DNA from: Colius striatus
Taxonomy: Eukaryota; Chordata; Aves; Coliiformes; Coliidae
DNA length: 64,000 nucleotides
Assembly (NCBI RefSeq): GCF_028858725.1
Contig: NC_084774.1
Location: 10,948,001 to 11,012,000, forward strand
Reading direction: 5' to 3'
Of this stretch, positions 1 through 12,100 are shown in pieces (position 1 is the stretch's first letter; each line of letters opens with the position of its first letter). The position numbers were made by a program, and so were the translations under genes. The notes under the pieces are model-generated. The model saw nothing but the letters and a program-made list of their open reading frames with translations, ran no database searches and had not been told where the DNA came from.

Positions 1-3000
1 GGTATGCAGACAGCCTCAGACTTCAACTGTTCTGCTGTAAGGAAGAAATCCAAGACTTGCAGGGAACCCTGAGCCTTGCAGAGCTTCTCCAGAGGCAGGT
101 TCAGTGCTGAGATAACATGTTTGCAGGAACACACCTGGCAGTGTTCTGACAGGCTGGTCCTGCCTCTCCTGAGAGCACTGTAGCCTTTTAATAACTTCAC
201 TGGAGTTTGGGTAATGATTCCATGGGACATCTGTGTGCCAGATGCAACAACATCTATGCTTTTTGCAGAGTGAAACCATTTTTGTTGCCACATTTCTGTT
301 CAGCATGAGGATGTTTTACTCAACAATCTCCAAAAAAGCCACTGAAGTTACCCCTAGAGTGCAGGAGTTATAAGCCACAAAGCAATAAAGCAGAACAGAA
401 GCTGCTCCATGAACAGGTCAGTCCCTCTGGGAAACTGGCCACTCACATTTGTTTTGTTCACAGGAGTTACAGTTCTGATGTCATCAGTGATGCAACATAG
501 GTAGGAAGTTTCCCAGAGGAACAGGTTCAGAGCACAGTCTGGGTTTGCTGAGGTCAGGGCTGGGTTTGAGATTGCAGACAAACATGAAGGAGCAGTGCTG
601 TAAGCACTTCTGCTCACTTCCAGTCCATCCAAGATAACAACAGCTGGCTCCCTCACTGCCTGTCATGCAAAACGATTCCAACAACAGACCATCACAAACT
701 CTTTTCTTCCCTGGTCCTTGAGCATCTGTACATGCTGAATCACTCTCACAGCATAGATCACTGCTCTCAGCCTGCAGATCCTCCCTGGTTCTCCCTGTGC
801 ATCAGCCTCCCACTAACAGCAAACTGACCTTTTCAGCTGCTCTCTGGCCTTGATTTGTAAAATCTCCTAAGAAGTTTGTGCAAGTCTGACTGTGAGTATA
901 AATCTCCAGCCTGGAAAAAACCAACTTGCCAGCACACAAAGGTTGCTCTGTTGCATGTGTAACAGAGATGGTGCTGTGCAGGGAAGTGGGAGGTCCAACG
1001 AGCTGGAAGCAACAGGGAACTGTGCTGGGGATGTGGCTGGCTGCAAGGCAGGGACCAAAAGCACTGAAAATTGAGAAATGCACATCAGATTCTTCCCCCT
1101 CACCATCTCCTGTGGTGGTATTGCCTCTGTGGCAAGAGATATTTTGAAGGTGACTTAATTCATGTCCTTTTCATGAGACTGAGCACCACTTTCTCTGTGA
1201 TGAAATGCTCTTAACCAAGATCTGATCAGTAAATAATGACCATTTATAGTGATGGCTTTGGAAATAGAGCTTCACCCCTCAGTTCACCACTCAGAAAAAC
1301 TCATTCCAGGCATTGCTGAAGTCTTGCTTATGTCCTGTTTTGGGGATTTTAGTGAGCTGGGGATTTTGGGTAGGTCCTTCCCAAGGTTGGATGTACCCTG
1401 CACGTGTGTACGAGGCAGCCCGTGCCCAGGCAACCCCGTGTGCTGTGCAATGGGAGCTCAGAGGGGCCAGGGACCAGCTGAATGTGCAGAACAGAGCACA
1501 GGGGCAAGGCTTTACACTTTTGAAAGGAGGCTGTGAAGTCATGGATAGGTTTAGCATGCAGTTGTGATTCCTGGAAGGGAGGGATTTGGGGAGTTTCTTT
1601 GCTCCCTTATCGCGAGTAAGGTTTGTGGTAGGAATCTTTGAGCCAAAATGCATGTTCTGCTGCATCCTTTGGGCATCATGGCTTTCTGCTCTGCCTTGAA
1701 CATTGTCATCAGCCCTTCAAGAGCCCATCTTTAGCTGTGCTGCACACCCTGCTTTTACCAAACTTGCTGCTAGATATCCTGATCTCCAGTGGCACCTCTC
1801 CAGCATTTTGCAAGATCCTCCTGTGAAAATTAATAACACCATGTAGTGCAGCTCCACGTGGTTCAAGGCAGAGGGTCTGATTCATTCATTCACAAATCCT
1901 CCCATAAACACCACGTACAGTTTCCATGACTGGAGCACACAGGCCTCCTGAGCACAGAGCTATGTGATTAAATCAATCAGCTCTGTGGTTTTTAAATGCT
2001 TCATGTCATGCAGGAGAGCCTGAGTCATTTTCCAAGGCACACAGCTATCAGCACAGAGGTCTGTTGGCAGTGCTGGCCTCCTGGGACTCAGCATATTTTG
2101 CTGTAACTGGAAATCTGCAGTGAGAGGAGAGGATTGCATCACCTACCATGGATGGGCACCTAGGAATCCAGGGGACACAACCACCCTGCTCCAACAGCAG
2201 CCAAAGGAAACCAGGATTCCCAACTGGAACCCACTGGAGGCAGATTAAAACTGTTGCAGATCACATGGATCATGTATCAACATCTTGAGGCAAACCTGGC
2301 TCATGGGTTTGGGATGTGTGAGGAGAGTGATGAAGAGGAATGTGCCTGTGGAGAGCAGGAGTGGTGCCACCTGTGAATGAGGGCAGGAAGGTTTCCTAAT
2401 TTCATATCTATACAACACATTTAGGGAATGACACCTCTGGGCATGTTCTGAGATATACTAAATAGGTGGGGGAAGATGGGCTTGGGAGAATGCATAGTCC
2501 CCAAAACACCATGCCTGATCTTTAGATGGATGAAGTGAGTGTGAAGCTTTGCTCTGAAGAGTTCTGGTTCCTCTGGGAGTGCTGATTTAAGGTGAGGATT
2601 TAACAGTGGTGAGCTATGACAGGATCCTTGGGATGAGGTCCTTGGATTAGAGCCTGTTCAGGAAACAGGGTACAGTAAACCCTGGATGCATCCCCCCAGG
2701 TTTTCAGAGATCACCCTGGTACCCCATGAGGCCTCTTGGATTCCCACTTAGGCTGGGAAAATGTGCACAGAAACTTCTGGTGCCTTAATGTTAGCAGTTC
2801 CTCCAACTGGAAGGCTATTCTTCTGGTTCCCAGCCTAAATATATTCATGACCTGTTTATCTTTGCTTCATTTTGGGCCATGATTTTGAAAAAACAAAATG
2901 TAACAGCCAGCCCACATATGTACTCTAAAATGCTGTCTCATATCAGATGCTTAGACCAAATCCTGCAGCTTTTACATGTAGAGAAATCCTGGTGACTCTG

Positions 3001-4316
3001 GTGACTCTACCACCCATGTAATACTGCAGTAAGGACTCGCAGGCTTGCCCTGCTCCAGATCAGCTCATTCCAGCAACTGCTCAGACATGTACCCACACAG
3101 CCCAGGGTGGGAGAGCAGAATGAGCATGAGCTAAGTATTGGAGATTCAGAGCAATGTTTTATGTTTGAGCCACAATGCTGACAGTGCAACACTACCTGCC
3201 TTCCTGTTTGTTTGAGGGGAGGTGCAGAGGTGAAAACTGGAGTGAGCTTCAGCCTAGACCCTGTGCAGCAACAGAGTGATGAGTGCAGCCTTTGTCCAAA
3301 GCAGCATCCCTGCAGATGAATTGGAAGCAATTAAAACCTTGTCTCTCACTGTGCCCCCTCCATGGGGATTCCCTCATTGCAGGAAACAGGGAGCAGAGGT
3401 TTCTTGAGGTTGTAGCCAGCCCCTGCCGTTTGTGGCAATTATGCTGATATGCCACCTGTCTGTTTCAGTGGTAGATTCCTTGAAACACACCACCATAGCC
3501 CCTGTACTCATATGCCATGATCTAGTTTGTTTGTCAGATGTAGATGAAAGCTCCCCAGCACCAACTGCAGCAACATTCAAACCCCTACATTCAGCTTTGA
3601 AGTTAGCAACCCACTAAGCTATGGAGGCTGGCTTCCTTCTGCTTCATCCTGCACTGACTCAGTGGGACAACTGACATCCTACAGCTGTTTTATACAAGTA
3701 AATCATGGAAAAAAACAACCTTCCTTTTTTTGTCTTAATTCCAGTCTTTGGTTCTAGCCAATTGTTTACAGCATGCCTAGCTTAGTTTCCATGCCCATTT
3801 AGCCTTTGGCTTATTTGATGTGCTTGCCAGAAGGAAGGTTCTTAATTCCTTTTTATCCCAAATTATTTTTTCTGCAGCTGTGACGTGAGATGATTCTGCC
3901 AAATAATTTAGGCTCAAAATCTGACCTATATTGCAAATCATAAGATACTGATGATGTTACTGGGATTTTAAGGAGAGAGTTTACACTGCACTGTATTATT
4001 TTAATGGAAGCCTGCAAGAATTTCCTGCCTTCTTCTTATTATTAAGTACTATGAATACTGTAAGGCAAATGTTGATGTTCCACATGCAACAGAATGCAAT
4101 GAAAGATCTTATGGAAACAGACATATGAAGAGACTTGTGTGTGTTTTACAGGGCAGTTTCAAAAATCTATCTTCAGTCACATCATGAGACATAAGTTTTG
4201 TTGCTGGTGCAAACAGCAAAAAATATCAAGAGCAGTAATGTAGCTTCTTTAAATACACTTGGCAAAAGCATTTACAATTCTAGAGGTTCAATGTTGCAAC
4301 TACATGAATATCTGAT
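1..4316. other. Intergenic DNA upstream of CABLES2
   Basis: I see no exon with paired splice sites and no poly(A)-terminated transcript in this stretch. Short open frames occur on both strands but none resembles a known protein. In human the gene next to the CABLES2 5' end is RBBP8NL; I found no trace of its coiled-coil N-terminus or its C-terminus here. It is either further away or not recognisable. Confidence 0.6.
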
Positions 4317-4639
4317 TACTTGTAAACATCTCTGTAGGCCCTCCTTAATGGCCAATTTGGTCTGATATGTCTTTGGGCAAAATCCAGATGGGGAGCACGA
4401 GGTGCTTCAGAGTATGTGATGTGGGAAGTGCAGGAGTCTGCAAGGGCCATTTCAGTTTCAGGGGACACGGGGGCCATCAGCACCAGAGGCTTCATCACTC
4501 CTAGCAAAGCTCCCAACCCTCCCCTGCCAGGCCTGGTGGCATGGACATCATCAGGCACATCAGCATCCCCTGAGGATGGTGGAGAGGGCAAAGCTTTCTT
4601 GGCAGTGGTGAGAGCATCATCATGGGATGTGGCAGACAT
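4317..4639 (-). other. Orphan antisense open reading frame divergent from CABLES2
   Basis: An ATG at 4637-4639 opens a 107-codon frame that ends in TAA. The same frame stays open upstream to about position 4798, roughly 160 codons without a stop. The product is rich in Ala, Pro and Arg and has no domain I recognise. It points away from CABLES2 and begins about 980 bases upstream of the CABLES2 start, on the edge of the GC-rich region. That would suit a divergent transcript, but I see no splice sites or poly(A) signal that prove one. A chance frame in GC-rich DNA is the main alternative. Confidence 0.15.
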
Positions 4640-5460
4640 CAGCTCGAGTGCCTGAGGGGCATGTTTATGCCATGCAGTATAAACAGACGCGTCGGGAAAG
4701 CAGCACGCTGTACAGAAATGTCTTGAGTCACTTTGTGGAGATAAATACCAAGTTGATGCTCTCCCAGATCTGGGTCTGCCTTGCCCATATACGGCCCATC
4801 ATCAGCCCTGCCTCAGCTTTGCTTCAGGGGCGGGGAGCCGTGGGAATTCATCTCTCCACACGCGTTTGGGGGCTGCCGGTGAGTTTCGGGGCCGTGTGTG
4901 GGGATTCGTGACATGCAGGGGGATCTGTGGGAGGCCGGCAGGCTGGGGTCCACTCCACCCCCACAAGCCACGAGGTCGGGTCCCAGGCTGCTGGACTGAA
5001 GCAAGAGGAGCAACCGCCTTCATCTGCTTTTGAAGGAGCGATCTGATGCGCACAGCTGCCCACTGATGGCTTGAGCAGATGTGTCCTCATTGCCTGCAGA
5101 AAGGCCAGGAGACCTTGGGAACAGCATCTGCCAGAGTCGGTGGCCTTTGGGTGGGGAGATGAGAAGTGTTCTATTAGATCGTACCAAGGAGCCCGGTGGG
5201 TGTTGGCGTGGGGACGCGGTGGGCACGGGGTTTCTGCGGGGACGTGGCGGCTGGCTCGGTGAGGACACAGTGGGCTTGTGGCCGTGGTTAGGATTGTACC
5301 CCGGGGGAGAAGGAGCTGCCTGGGGACAGGCCCGGGACGGGGCGCTGTGCCGGGGCAGCGCCTGCCCGCCCGGCGGGGGCACCACCGAGCCGCCTGCGAG
5401 CGCGGAGCCGTTGCGCGCCGGCGCTAGGACCCGGCACAGCCTCGCCAGCCGGCGAGGGGT

Positions 5461-5547
5461 GGGCGGGGCTACCCGTGCTAAGCAGCCGAGCCAATGAGCG
5501 CGAGGATGTTGCCGGGCTCATTTGCATGCCGGCGCGACGCACCCAAT
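5461..5547 (+). promoter_or_regulatory. CABLES2 proximal promoter: GC box, two CCAAT boxes, octamer
   Basis: A GC box (GGGCGGGGC) lies at 5461-5469. CCAAT boxes lie at 5491-5495 and 5543-5547. A perfect octamer, ATTTGCAT, lies between them at 5520-5527. The two CCAAT boxes sit in near-copies of one module: CCAATGAGCG is followed shortly by TTGCCGG in both, 52 bases apart. By known specificity these are sites for Sp/KLF factors, NF-Y and POU (Oct) factors. Binding itself is inferred. Transcription most likely starts between 5550 and 5617. Confidence 0.6.
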
Positions 5548-5617
5548 GAGCGTGCGAGTTGCCGGCCGCGCTGCGCTCCCAGGCGCCCCGCCCGGGCGGT
5601 CGCGGCTCATTCGGAGA

Positions 5618-6120
5618 ATGGCCGCGGCCACGGCGTGTGGCTCCCCGCCTCCCCGCCCGCCCCGCGAGCAGCCGCCGCCGCGGAAGCGGGGTGACTCCCG
5701 GCGGCGACAGGCCGCCCTCTTCTTCCTCAACAATATCTCCCTGGACGGACGCCCGCCCTGTCCGCCCGACGAGAAGCCGCCGCCCGCCGGCCCCGGCGAA
5801 GGGGAGGAGGCGGCGGCGGAGCCGGCCGGAGCCCCCCCGCGCCTGCTGTCCCCGCCGCCCGCCTGCCAGCCGCCGCCCGCCCTGCTGCTGCCCGGCGTCT
5901 CCCCCCTCGCCGCCGCCGGAGCCAAGGGGGAGGCGGACCCTGCCCGCGGGGGCATCTTCCTGCCGCAGCTGCTGCTGGGCGGCCCGCTCTGCCCGCCGCC
6001 CCCGGCGCCGCCTGCCCTGCCGGGGATGCTGGCGGCCGCCAAGCCGGGCGCCCCGGGGCTGCTCAGCCCCACGCAGAGCGCTGCCGGCGGCGGCTTGGCG
6101 CTGGAGGTGCAGCGGCAGAG
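5618..6120 (+). CDS. CABLES2: CABLES2 coding exon 1 (residues 1-167 plus two bases)
   Basis: This exon encodes the Pro/Ala/Gly-rich N-terminus. It contains [16 protein letters not shown] (about residues 31-46), the segment shared with CABLES1, and ends in EVQRQ before the GTGAGT donor at 6121. It leaves phase 2, which matches the next exon. GC is far above the rest of the gene because the exon lies inside the CpG island. That also creates long spurious frames on the other strand. Confidence 0.93.
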
Positions 6121-9100
6121 GTGAGTGAGGGGCCGGGGCACGCCGGGCCAGCCCGCACACACACACACCCCCCCACCACCACCCACCCCCCCGCCGGCGC
6201 GGCCGCCCTGACCCCGCGGGGCGTGGGAAGCTGCGGGACGCCCCCCCCCACCCCGGGGTCCTGGGAAGAGCCGGACTTTCCCAGGGCCGTCGACCGGCCG
6301 GCAGCTCCGGGGGGTGGAGAGCAGAGCATGGGAAACGGCCGCCCCCGGGGAGAGCGGCCGTGGGAGGCGGCGGCGCCGGCCCTGCTGTGGCCGGGCCCCG
6401 GGAGCGAGCACCTGGCCCGGGGCGGCGCGGCCGGAGGTGAGCCCGAGGGATGCTGCCTCGCAGGCAGCCGGGAGGCGCTGCCCGCCCCGCGCTGCCGTGT
6501 CCGCTGTCCGTGCGAGCGCTGGGTGCGCGGCTCGGTCCCGGGGATGCGCGGCTGCCTGTGCGGAGGATGCCTCAGCTTGCGGGAGCGCCTGGTGAGGGGG
6601 TTTGCGGAGTACATCGCTGGCTGAGTCTCTGGCTGCAGTTTTGCGGCATCCTGAACTGTGCCTGCTGCTTTTTTCCTAGCCCGGGTTTTGTATTTTTCTG
6701 CTTCCAGATGAAGCCGACAGAGGCAGAGAGGGGAAGTACCCTTCGTCCAACGGCAGCACTGCTGATGTAGTGCCTCTTCCTCATCCCTGCTGCTTGTCTA
6801 TGCAGTAATTGTGTATTAATAACTGCTTCTACGCTGAGAACTTTGAGTCAGCCTCAGGGGAGGATGTTCTGGCCTTCGGTGCAGAATTACCCTTGGATTT
6901 CCAAGGGACTCCTATCAGCCTTGGTTTTCTAATCGACTGGAAGGCAGATCTTGGGGATTTGAGCTCTGAAGAAACTCTTTCCTAGGCTGTTTCTTGCATA
7001 AATAGCCTTGTAAAGTGAGCTGGCCCTCTGAGCCTGCAGATAGGCAAAGCTGTATCAAAGGCTTTAAGTCTCTGTGGTCTTTATAGTTGCTTCCAGAGCT
7101 TTGTTAGTGAGCTGAAATAGAGATGCTGTCTGTGCTTTAAAGCTGGGGAGCTTTGCTATTGCAGTTGATGGGTATTCCCTTTCAGGGTGTATCTTGTACA
7201 TCTTTCAGTGGAGGTGTCCTGAGGTTCCCCAGGTTACTTGGAACCTCAAGTGACTTTAAAGAAAAGTAGCTGTTTATCAGTAAAGTGTTGGAGTCCTCTT
7301 GTATATCTTTCCTCCTGGGCTCTTTGCCTTCTTGAACTGTCATTTACTACTCGTTGTTTTCCCTTTTCTGTAATGGAAGAGGCCCTTCTTTCCTCACTTC
7401 TTGGAGAAACTGAAGCTGGACCTGCCAGATGGCTGCCCTGTATGCACTGGTTGTATACTACTTGTTGAGCAGGAAAGCCTGAAGTGAGGGTCCCATGCTC
7501 TGGACTGATGGAGTTCATGTAAATGATTCAATCCTCCCCATGCCAAGTCAATAGGACGCTAAGAAATTATTCCTAGAGTCCTCATTTGTTGTCTTTCCTG
7601 CCTCTTTCCTTGGCATCTGATTTTTAGATGTTCCATTCTATTATAGGACTTGTAATCAATCAAACTGAAAAGAATGATAAATCACAAATAAAAGGTAGAC
7701 AGAGGTGCAAAGAAGTTATGGAGGGAATGAAAAGGCTTCTATCTGAGTGATGCCAAAACAGACCATGGTTTTTTAGCTTGGAAGAGATGGCTGAAAGGAC
7801 ATTCTGTACTGCATTAATCATTTGTGTGCTGCTTACAAGGGTCATTTGGAGTGGGAGTTCATCTGGTTTGGTTTTGTCTTTAAAAAAAGCAAAGAGTGGA
7901 GAACTTCTGCTGAAACTATCAGGGAGAAAAGCCACTTCTTTACATATAGACATGTCTTGTGACAAAAGCAGAGTTTTATGGAGCCTGTGGAGATGTGTGA
8001 GACCCAACCCATCTGCTCCCGCTGGCCCCAGAGTGCGTAAGATGGACCATTGGTGTAATTGGTGTAATGTCACCTGTGATTTGCAGGATGGGGGACCTGG
8101 AGTACTTTTTTGCTGGACTGTTCCATGGTTTGCTCTGTAGAGCAGTGGCATCTCCTCCTGTGCTCCTGCAGGGGCGTGGTGGTTGTGCTGCTTCCCCTTC
8201 TGCGTTGGGTGATTCAGAAATTGACAGGCAATGACAAAATGTCTTTCCTTTCATTGAGAGGAGGAATCTAAAGTACAAAAAAGAAATCTGTTGTTTTGCC
8301 ATATACCAATTTTGCTACCGTAGATGGGTTAACTGTGCATCATGCAAATATACAGCCACATGAAGTCATCAGAGGGAAGGCGGAGGTGGAATCTGCACCA
8401 GGACTCTGGATATCTAATCTTTGGTGCCCACTTAAGGCAGCTGCTCTCCTCAGTCCTTTTTTAGTCATTGTCAAGAGCTGCTTTGAATTGCTCTCAGTGG
8501 AGCCTCCCTTAAATGCACCAGGAGCAGGGGCTAAAGGGTCTCTGGATTTGCTCTGTCCCTGTTCAGTGATGCTGTCCTGTGCTGTTCCTGTGGGTCTCAT
8601 GGTGCAGGGGCTCACTCCCATCCATGGAAATCTCTTTACCTAGAATTGGCAATTGCATGGGGCAGACTCTTACCACAAAACTTGATCTTGTTTGAATTGA
8701 TTGCAAAGTTGCAGGAAGCTGATGAGTCCATCCAGATTAGGTCAGTGTGGGCTGTGGTAGCACCTCTGCTGAAGTTAGTGGTTGTTTATTAGCAACAAGC
8801 AGGACCTTTGGTACAGCCCAAGGAATGGGTGATGTCTCTATACTCTCTACAGGTACCTGAAAGGAGGTTGGAGGGATGTGGAGGTCAGTCTCTTCTCCCA
8901 AGTGATGAATGTTAGGACAAGAGGAAACAACCTCAAGTTGCATCAAGGGAGGCTGAGATTGGAGCTGAGGCAGAACTGTTTCCCTGAGAGGGTTGTCAAC
9001 CCCTGTGCCAGGCTGCCCAGGGAGGTAGAGAAGTCCCCAGCCCTGGAGCTATTGCAAAGCTGTGGAGCTGAGGTGCTGAGGGATGCAGTGGGCTTGTCAT

Positions 9101-12100
9101 TGTGAGGTTAGAGAGGTAGTTGGTCTCAATGATTTAAAGGTTTTTTTCAACTGAAATGATTATATGATCTGCTCAGCTGATGTAACATGGAGTTCCTTAG
9201 AGTTGCCTGGTAGATGTCAGGCCCTTCAGATTGGAAACTGTGGCAGTGCACAGTCCCTCAGAGGCACTATTCAATCGGGATTCTTGGTTACATTGCACTG
9301 CTGGCTGAGCTTTATAAACTGAATGACTTCAACCTTCCACTTTTGTTAAGGCATCTTCTGGTTACAGGATCTTCAGTTACAATGCCCTGTTATACCAGCT
9401 TGCTTAATCTGCTTTCCATCCCTTCTCCTTTTCCATCTTGCTTTCTTCTTTTGTTCTGTCAAAGAACCAGCCTCTGAAGAAGCGGGGGGGGAAGGCAGCA
9501 AACAGAGAACAAATGCCCATTCACTGATACTGGTTTTTGTAATGAATTTCTGCTGCTGGGTCTGACACTGGCAGAGCTTTCTGGGGCAACACAGATAAGA
9601 GAGCCCTGAAAACAGCCAGGTTATGAAAGCACAAAGAATAGGAATAAGGGCTTTGAATGTCAATGCTTGTTGTGCTTCTGAGGTTTCAGTATAGTGTAAT
9701 GTAAAGCAGCTGGTTTTGCCATGTATTTGCTGCATTTCACTGGGCCTAAGAATAGATACTGAGAGTAAATTAGTTGCAACTGATGCTTTAATGCCCTTGG
9801 ACTTCAGTGGTCAGGGAGCTGAACTGCATGTTCATGGTTGCTGATGAATCAGAAATGACTGAGATAATTTAGGTCACTTGAAGAGTGGGAGTTTAAACTG
9901 TAGTTGATAACAGCAGTGCTTTGGACCAACTTTGCTTTTAAGTGTTAATTGGACATGGGATTGCTGACATAGGTGTGATCAAATGAGTTCCTTGGCAGAA
10001 TGGCAGAAATGCTTGGTCAGGCCTTCATGCTCATGATGGTTAATGTGTTGTTTTGTCCTGCTGTCAGCTTAGCTGCTGTTTTCACTCAAATAGCAGTGCT
10101 TTTTGCTAAAAAAAAAATCCTCTGCTAATAAACAGCTTTTGATGACATGGATGAAATATAATGTTTAAAAATCTTAGTTTTAGTTTGAAGCCTTATTTGG
10201 CATCAGCTGAGCACACATGGTGCTTTTCAGGATGCATCAAAATCTGTCAAAGCTGGCAAGCTTTGACCTTTCAGAGGTGAAGGGTAAAATGGGATGTGCT
10301 GCCTGGGGCTGAAAATGAACATACTCCAAACCTGAACTTGCAGCTGGAATGTTAATGCTGCAGTCTCCTCCTCAGCAAGCACAGTTTGATTTGGGAGCTT
10401 TCTCTCATAATTTGCAACTAGAGGTGGATTGCATGAGTCCAATAGTAAGTGTTTATAATTTAGAGCTGCCTGTAGTATGTATTATCTGGTATTTCCAGCG
10501 GGGTATGTTACTCAGGAGTAAGTTGTATGCCTAGCAGGAGCCCTGGAGATCAGAAAATCCTCATCCTCGTATCCTTTGCACCTGTGAGTGGGTCTGGGTC
10601 AAGCAATCCTAGACACTGCTAACACCAAAGTTATTTGACCTCCTCATATAAGAGTCCAGAGGCTTTTAAAGTAACTTTGATCTCCAGGCAAGAGTTGTCT
10701 GTATAGAATTAACTGTATTTGCAGTGCTTCATCCTTTTTAGAGCAATTGTGCTGGAGCCCCAGCAGCAGCTTATGGGATGCTTTGGGAAAGGGAAAGCTC
10801 TGGAAGTGCCGTTTCCACCTCTCCTTCACTGCCAGCTTGCAGTTCCTCTCTGCAGGAGGTGGTGAGGGTGGTCAGAATGATATTGTCTTGGTTCAAGTCA
10901 GTGAGTCATCCACTGTAGGGAAAATGCTGCCAAATGAAATGTAAAAAGCTGAACAGCTCAACTTTGTGAAGGAATTGGTGGGGCTGTCTGAAACCTCCAG
11001 TAAGCAAGTAGGCTGGTGAGGAGGACATGTTGAGGTTGCTGGGGGTCCTTATGATAACTTCACTGAGCCCCAAGTCCTTCTTGATCATTGCAGAGACATG
11101 GGCTGCCCAGAGTTGGATCTGCCTTGCTGACCAGCTGTCTCACTGAGCTGTAGGTGAAGCTGCTTTGGGCCTGTTGTGTGCTCTTGGCACTGTGATGGAA
11201 CCAGGTCAGAAGAGTTATTAGTAGTGATGATCATTTTTTTGCAGGCTTCTATGGACTGTGGAATGAGGCAGATCTTTGGTTTCAGTTTTAGAGTAGTTCT
11301 GAGCTAAGATGAGCTCTTCTGCTCTGGGTTTGGGTATGGTTTGGTTGGTTTGGGGAGGGGATAAAAAAGGTGGAGGGAAGGGAAATGACTCTTGAAAAAG
11401 TCTTTTTTTATTTCCTGCAGTATGCTTTAGTTACATTAAATCTTGAACACTTCAGCTGTCATGTGTTCCTCCTTTTTCCATCTGTCAGCCAGTTAAAGCT
11501 GTGAGGCTGTCGGCCCGAGCGAGCTTGAAGATGCTTTTGAGCCTTCTTTTGAAGATTGTTCTGAATTCTTCTGCCTCTGAAGTTTGAGTTGAAAAATGCA
11601 TAATCTGACGTGCACACAAGCATAATGAAGTTGGGCTTCTGCAATGAGCGTGATGTATTGTTGATAAAGCAGGGGAGGGCAGAGGGAGGGTCCTCAGCTA
11701 CAGCCACCCTGTCACACCAGCTCTTCAAAAGCAGAACTTTAAACTCCCAACCTTTGGTTTATAGCTATTGGGCATATAATTTAGTGTCAATTACTATAGT
11801 CTAACCTCCAAAAAAGATGTTCAACTTTTAACTGGTCTCAAGAGTGCAAGCAAAGCAAAAGTGTTTCCTGAGGTAGCCCTCTGAATTGTGAGATGTGAGC
11901 CTGGAAAACTGAAAGCCAAAAGCCCTACCCTGCAGACCTGCCTGGCAGCTAAGTAGCCATTTCATTTGCTAACCAGCCACAGCACAGGCTCAGCTGCTGT
12001 TGGGCAAAGCTGCTTCCTTGACAGCATGGACAGATTCACACTTGCTCTGTTGTGGTTACTGCAATTTAAGTATAAAATTTTGCCTTGGTGAGGCTACACT

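Larger units (their letters stand above)
5200..6620. promoter_or_regulatory. CpG island covering the CABLES2 promoter and exon 1
   Basis: GC content and CpG frequency rise sharply from about 5200 and fall back after about 6620, unlike the AT-balanced flanks. The island spans the proximal promoter, all of coding exon 1 and the first 500 bases of intron 1. No TATA box is placed at a sensible distance, so transcription is probably initiated from several sites, as is usual for CpG-island promoters. Confidence 0.85.

Noticed and set aside
5288-6411. Long minus-strand open frames of almost 300 codons opposite CABLES2 exon 1
   Set aside because: They arise because stop codons are rare in this GC-rich CpG island. 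The products are low-complexity Arg/Ala/Pro/Gly, and the plus strand carries the real exon.
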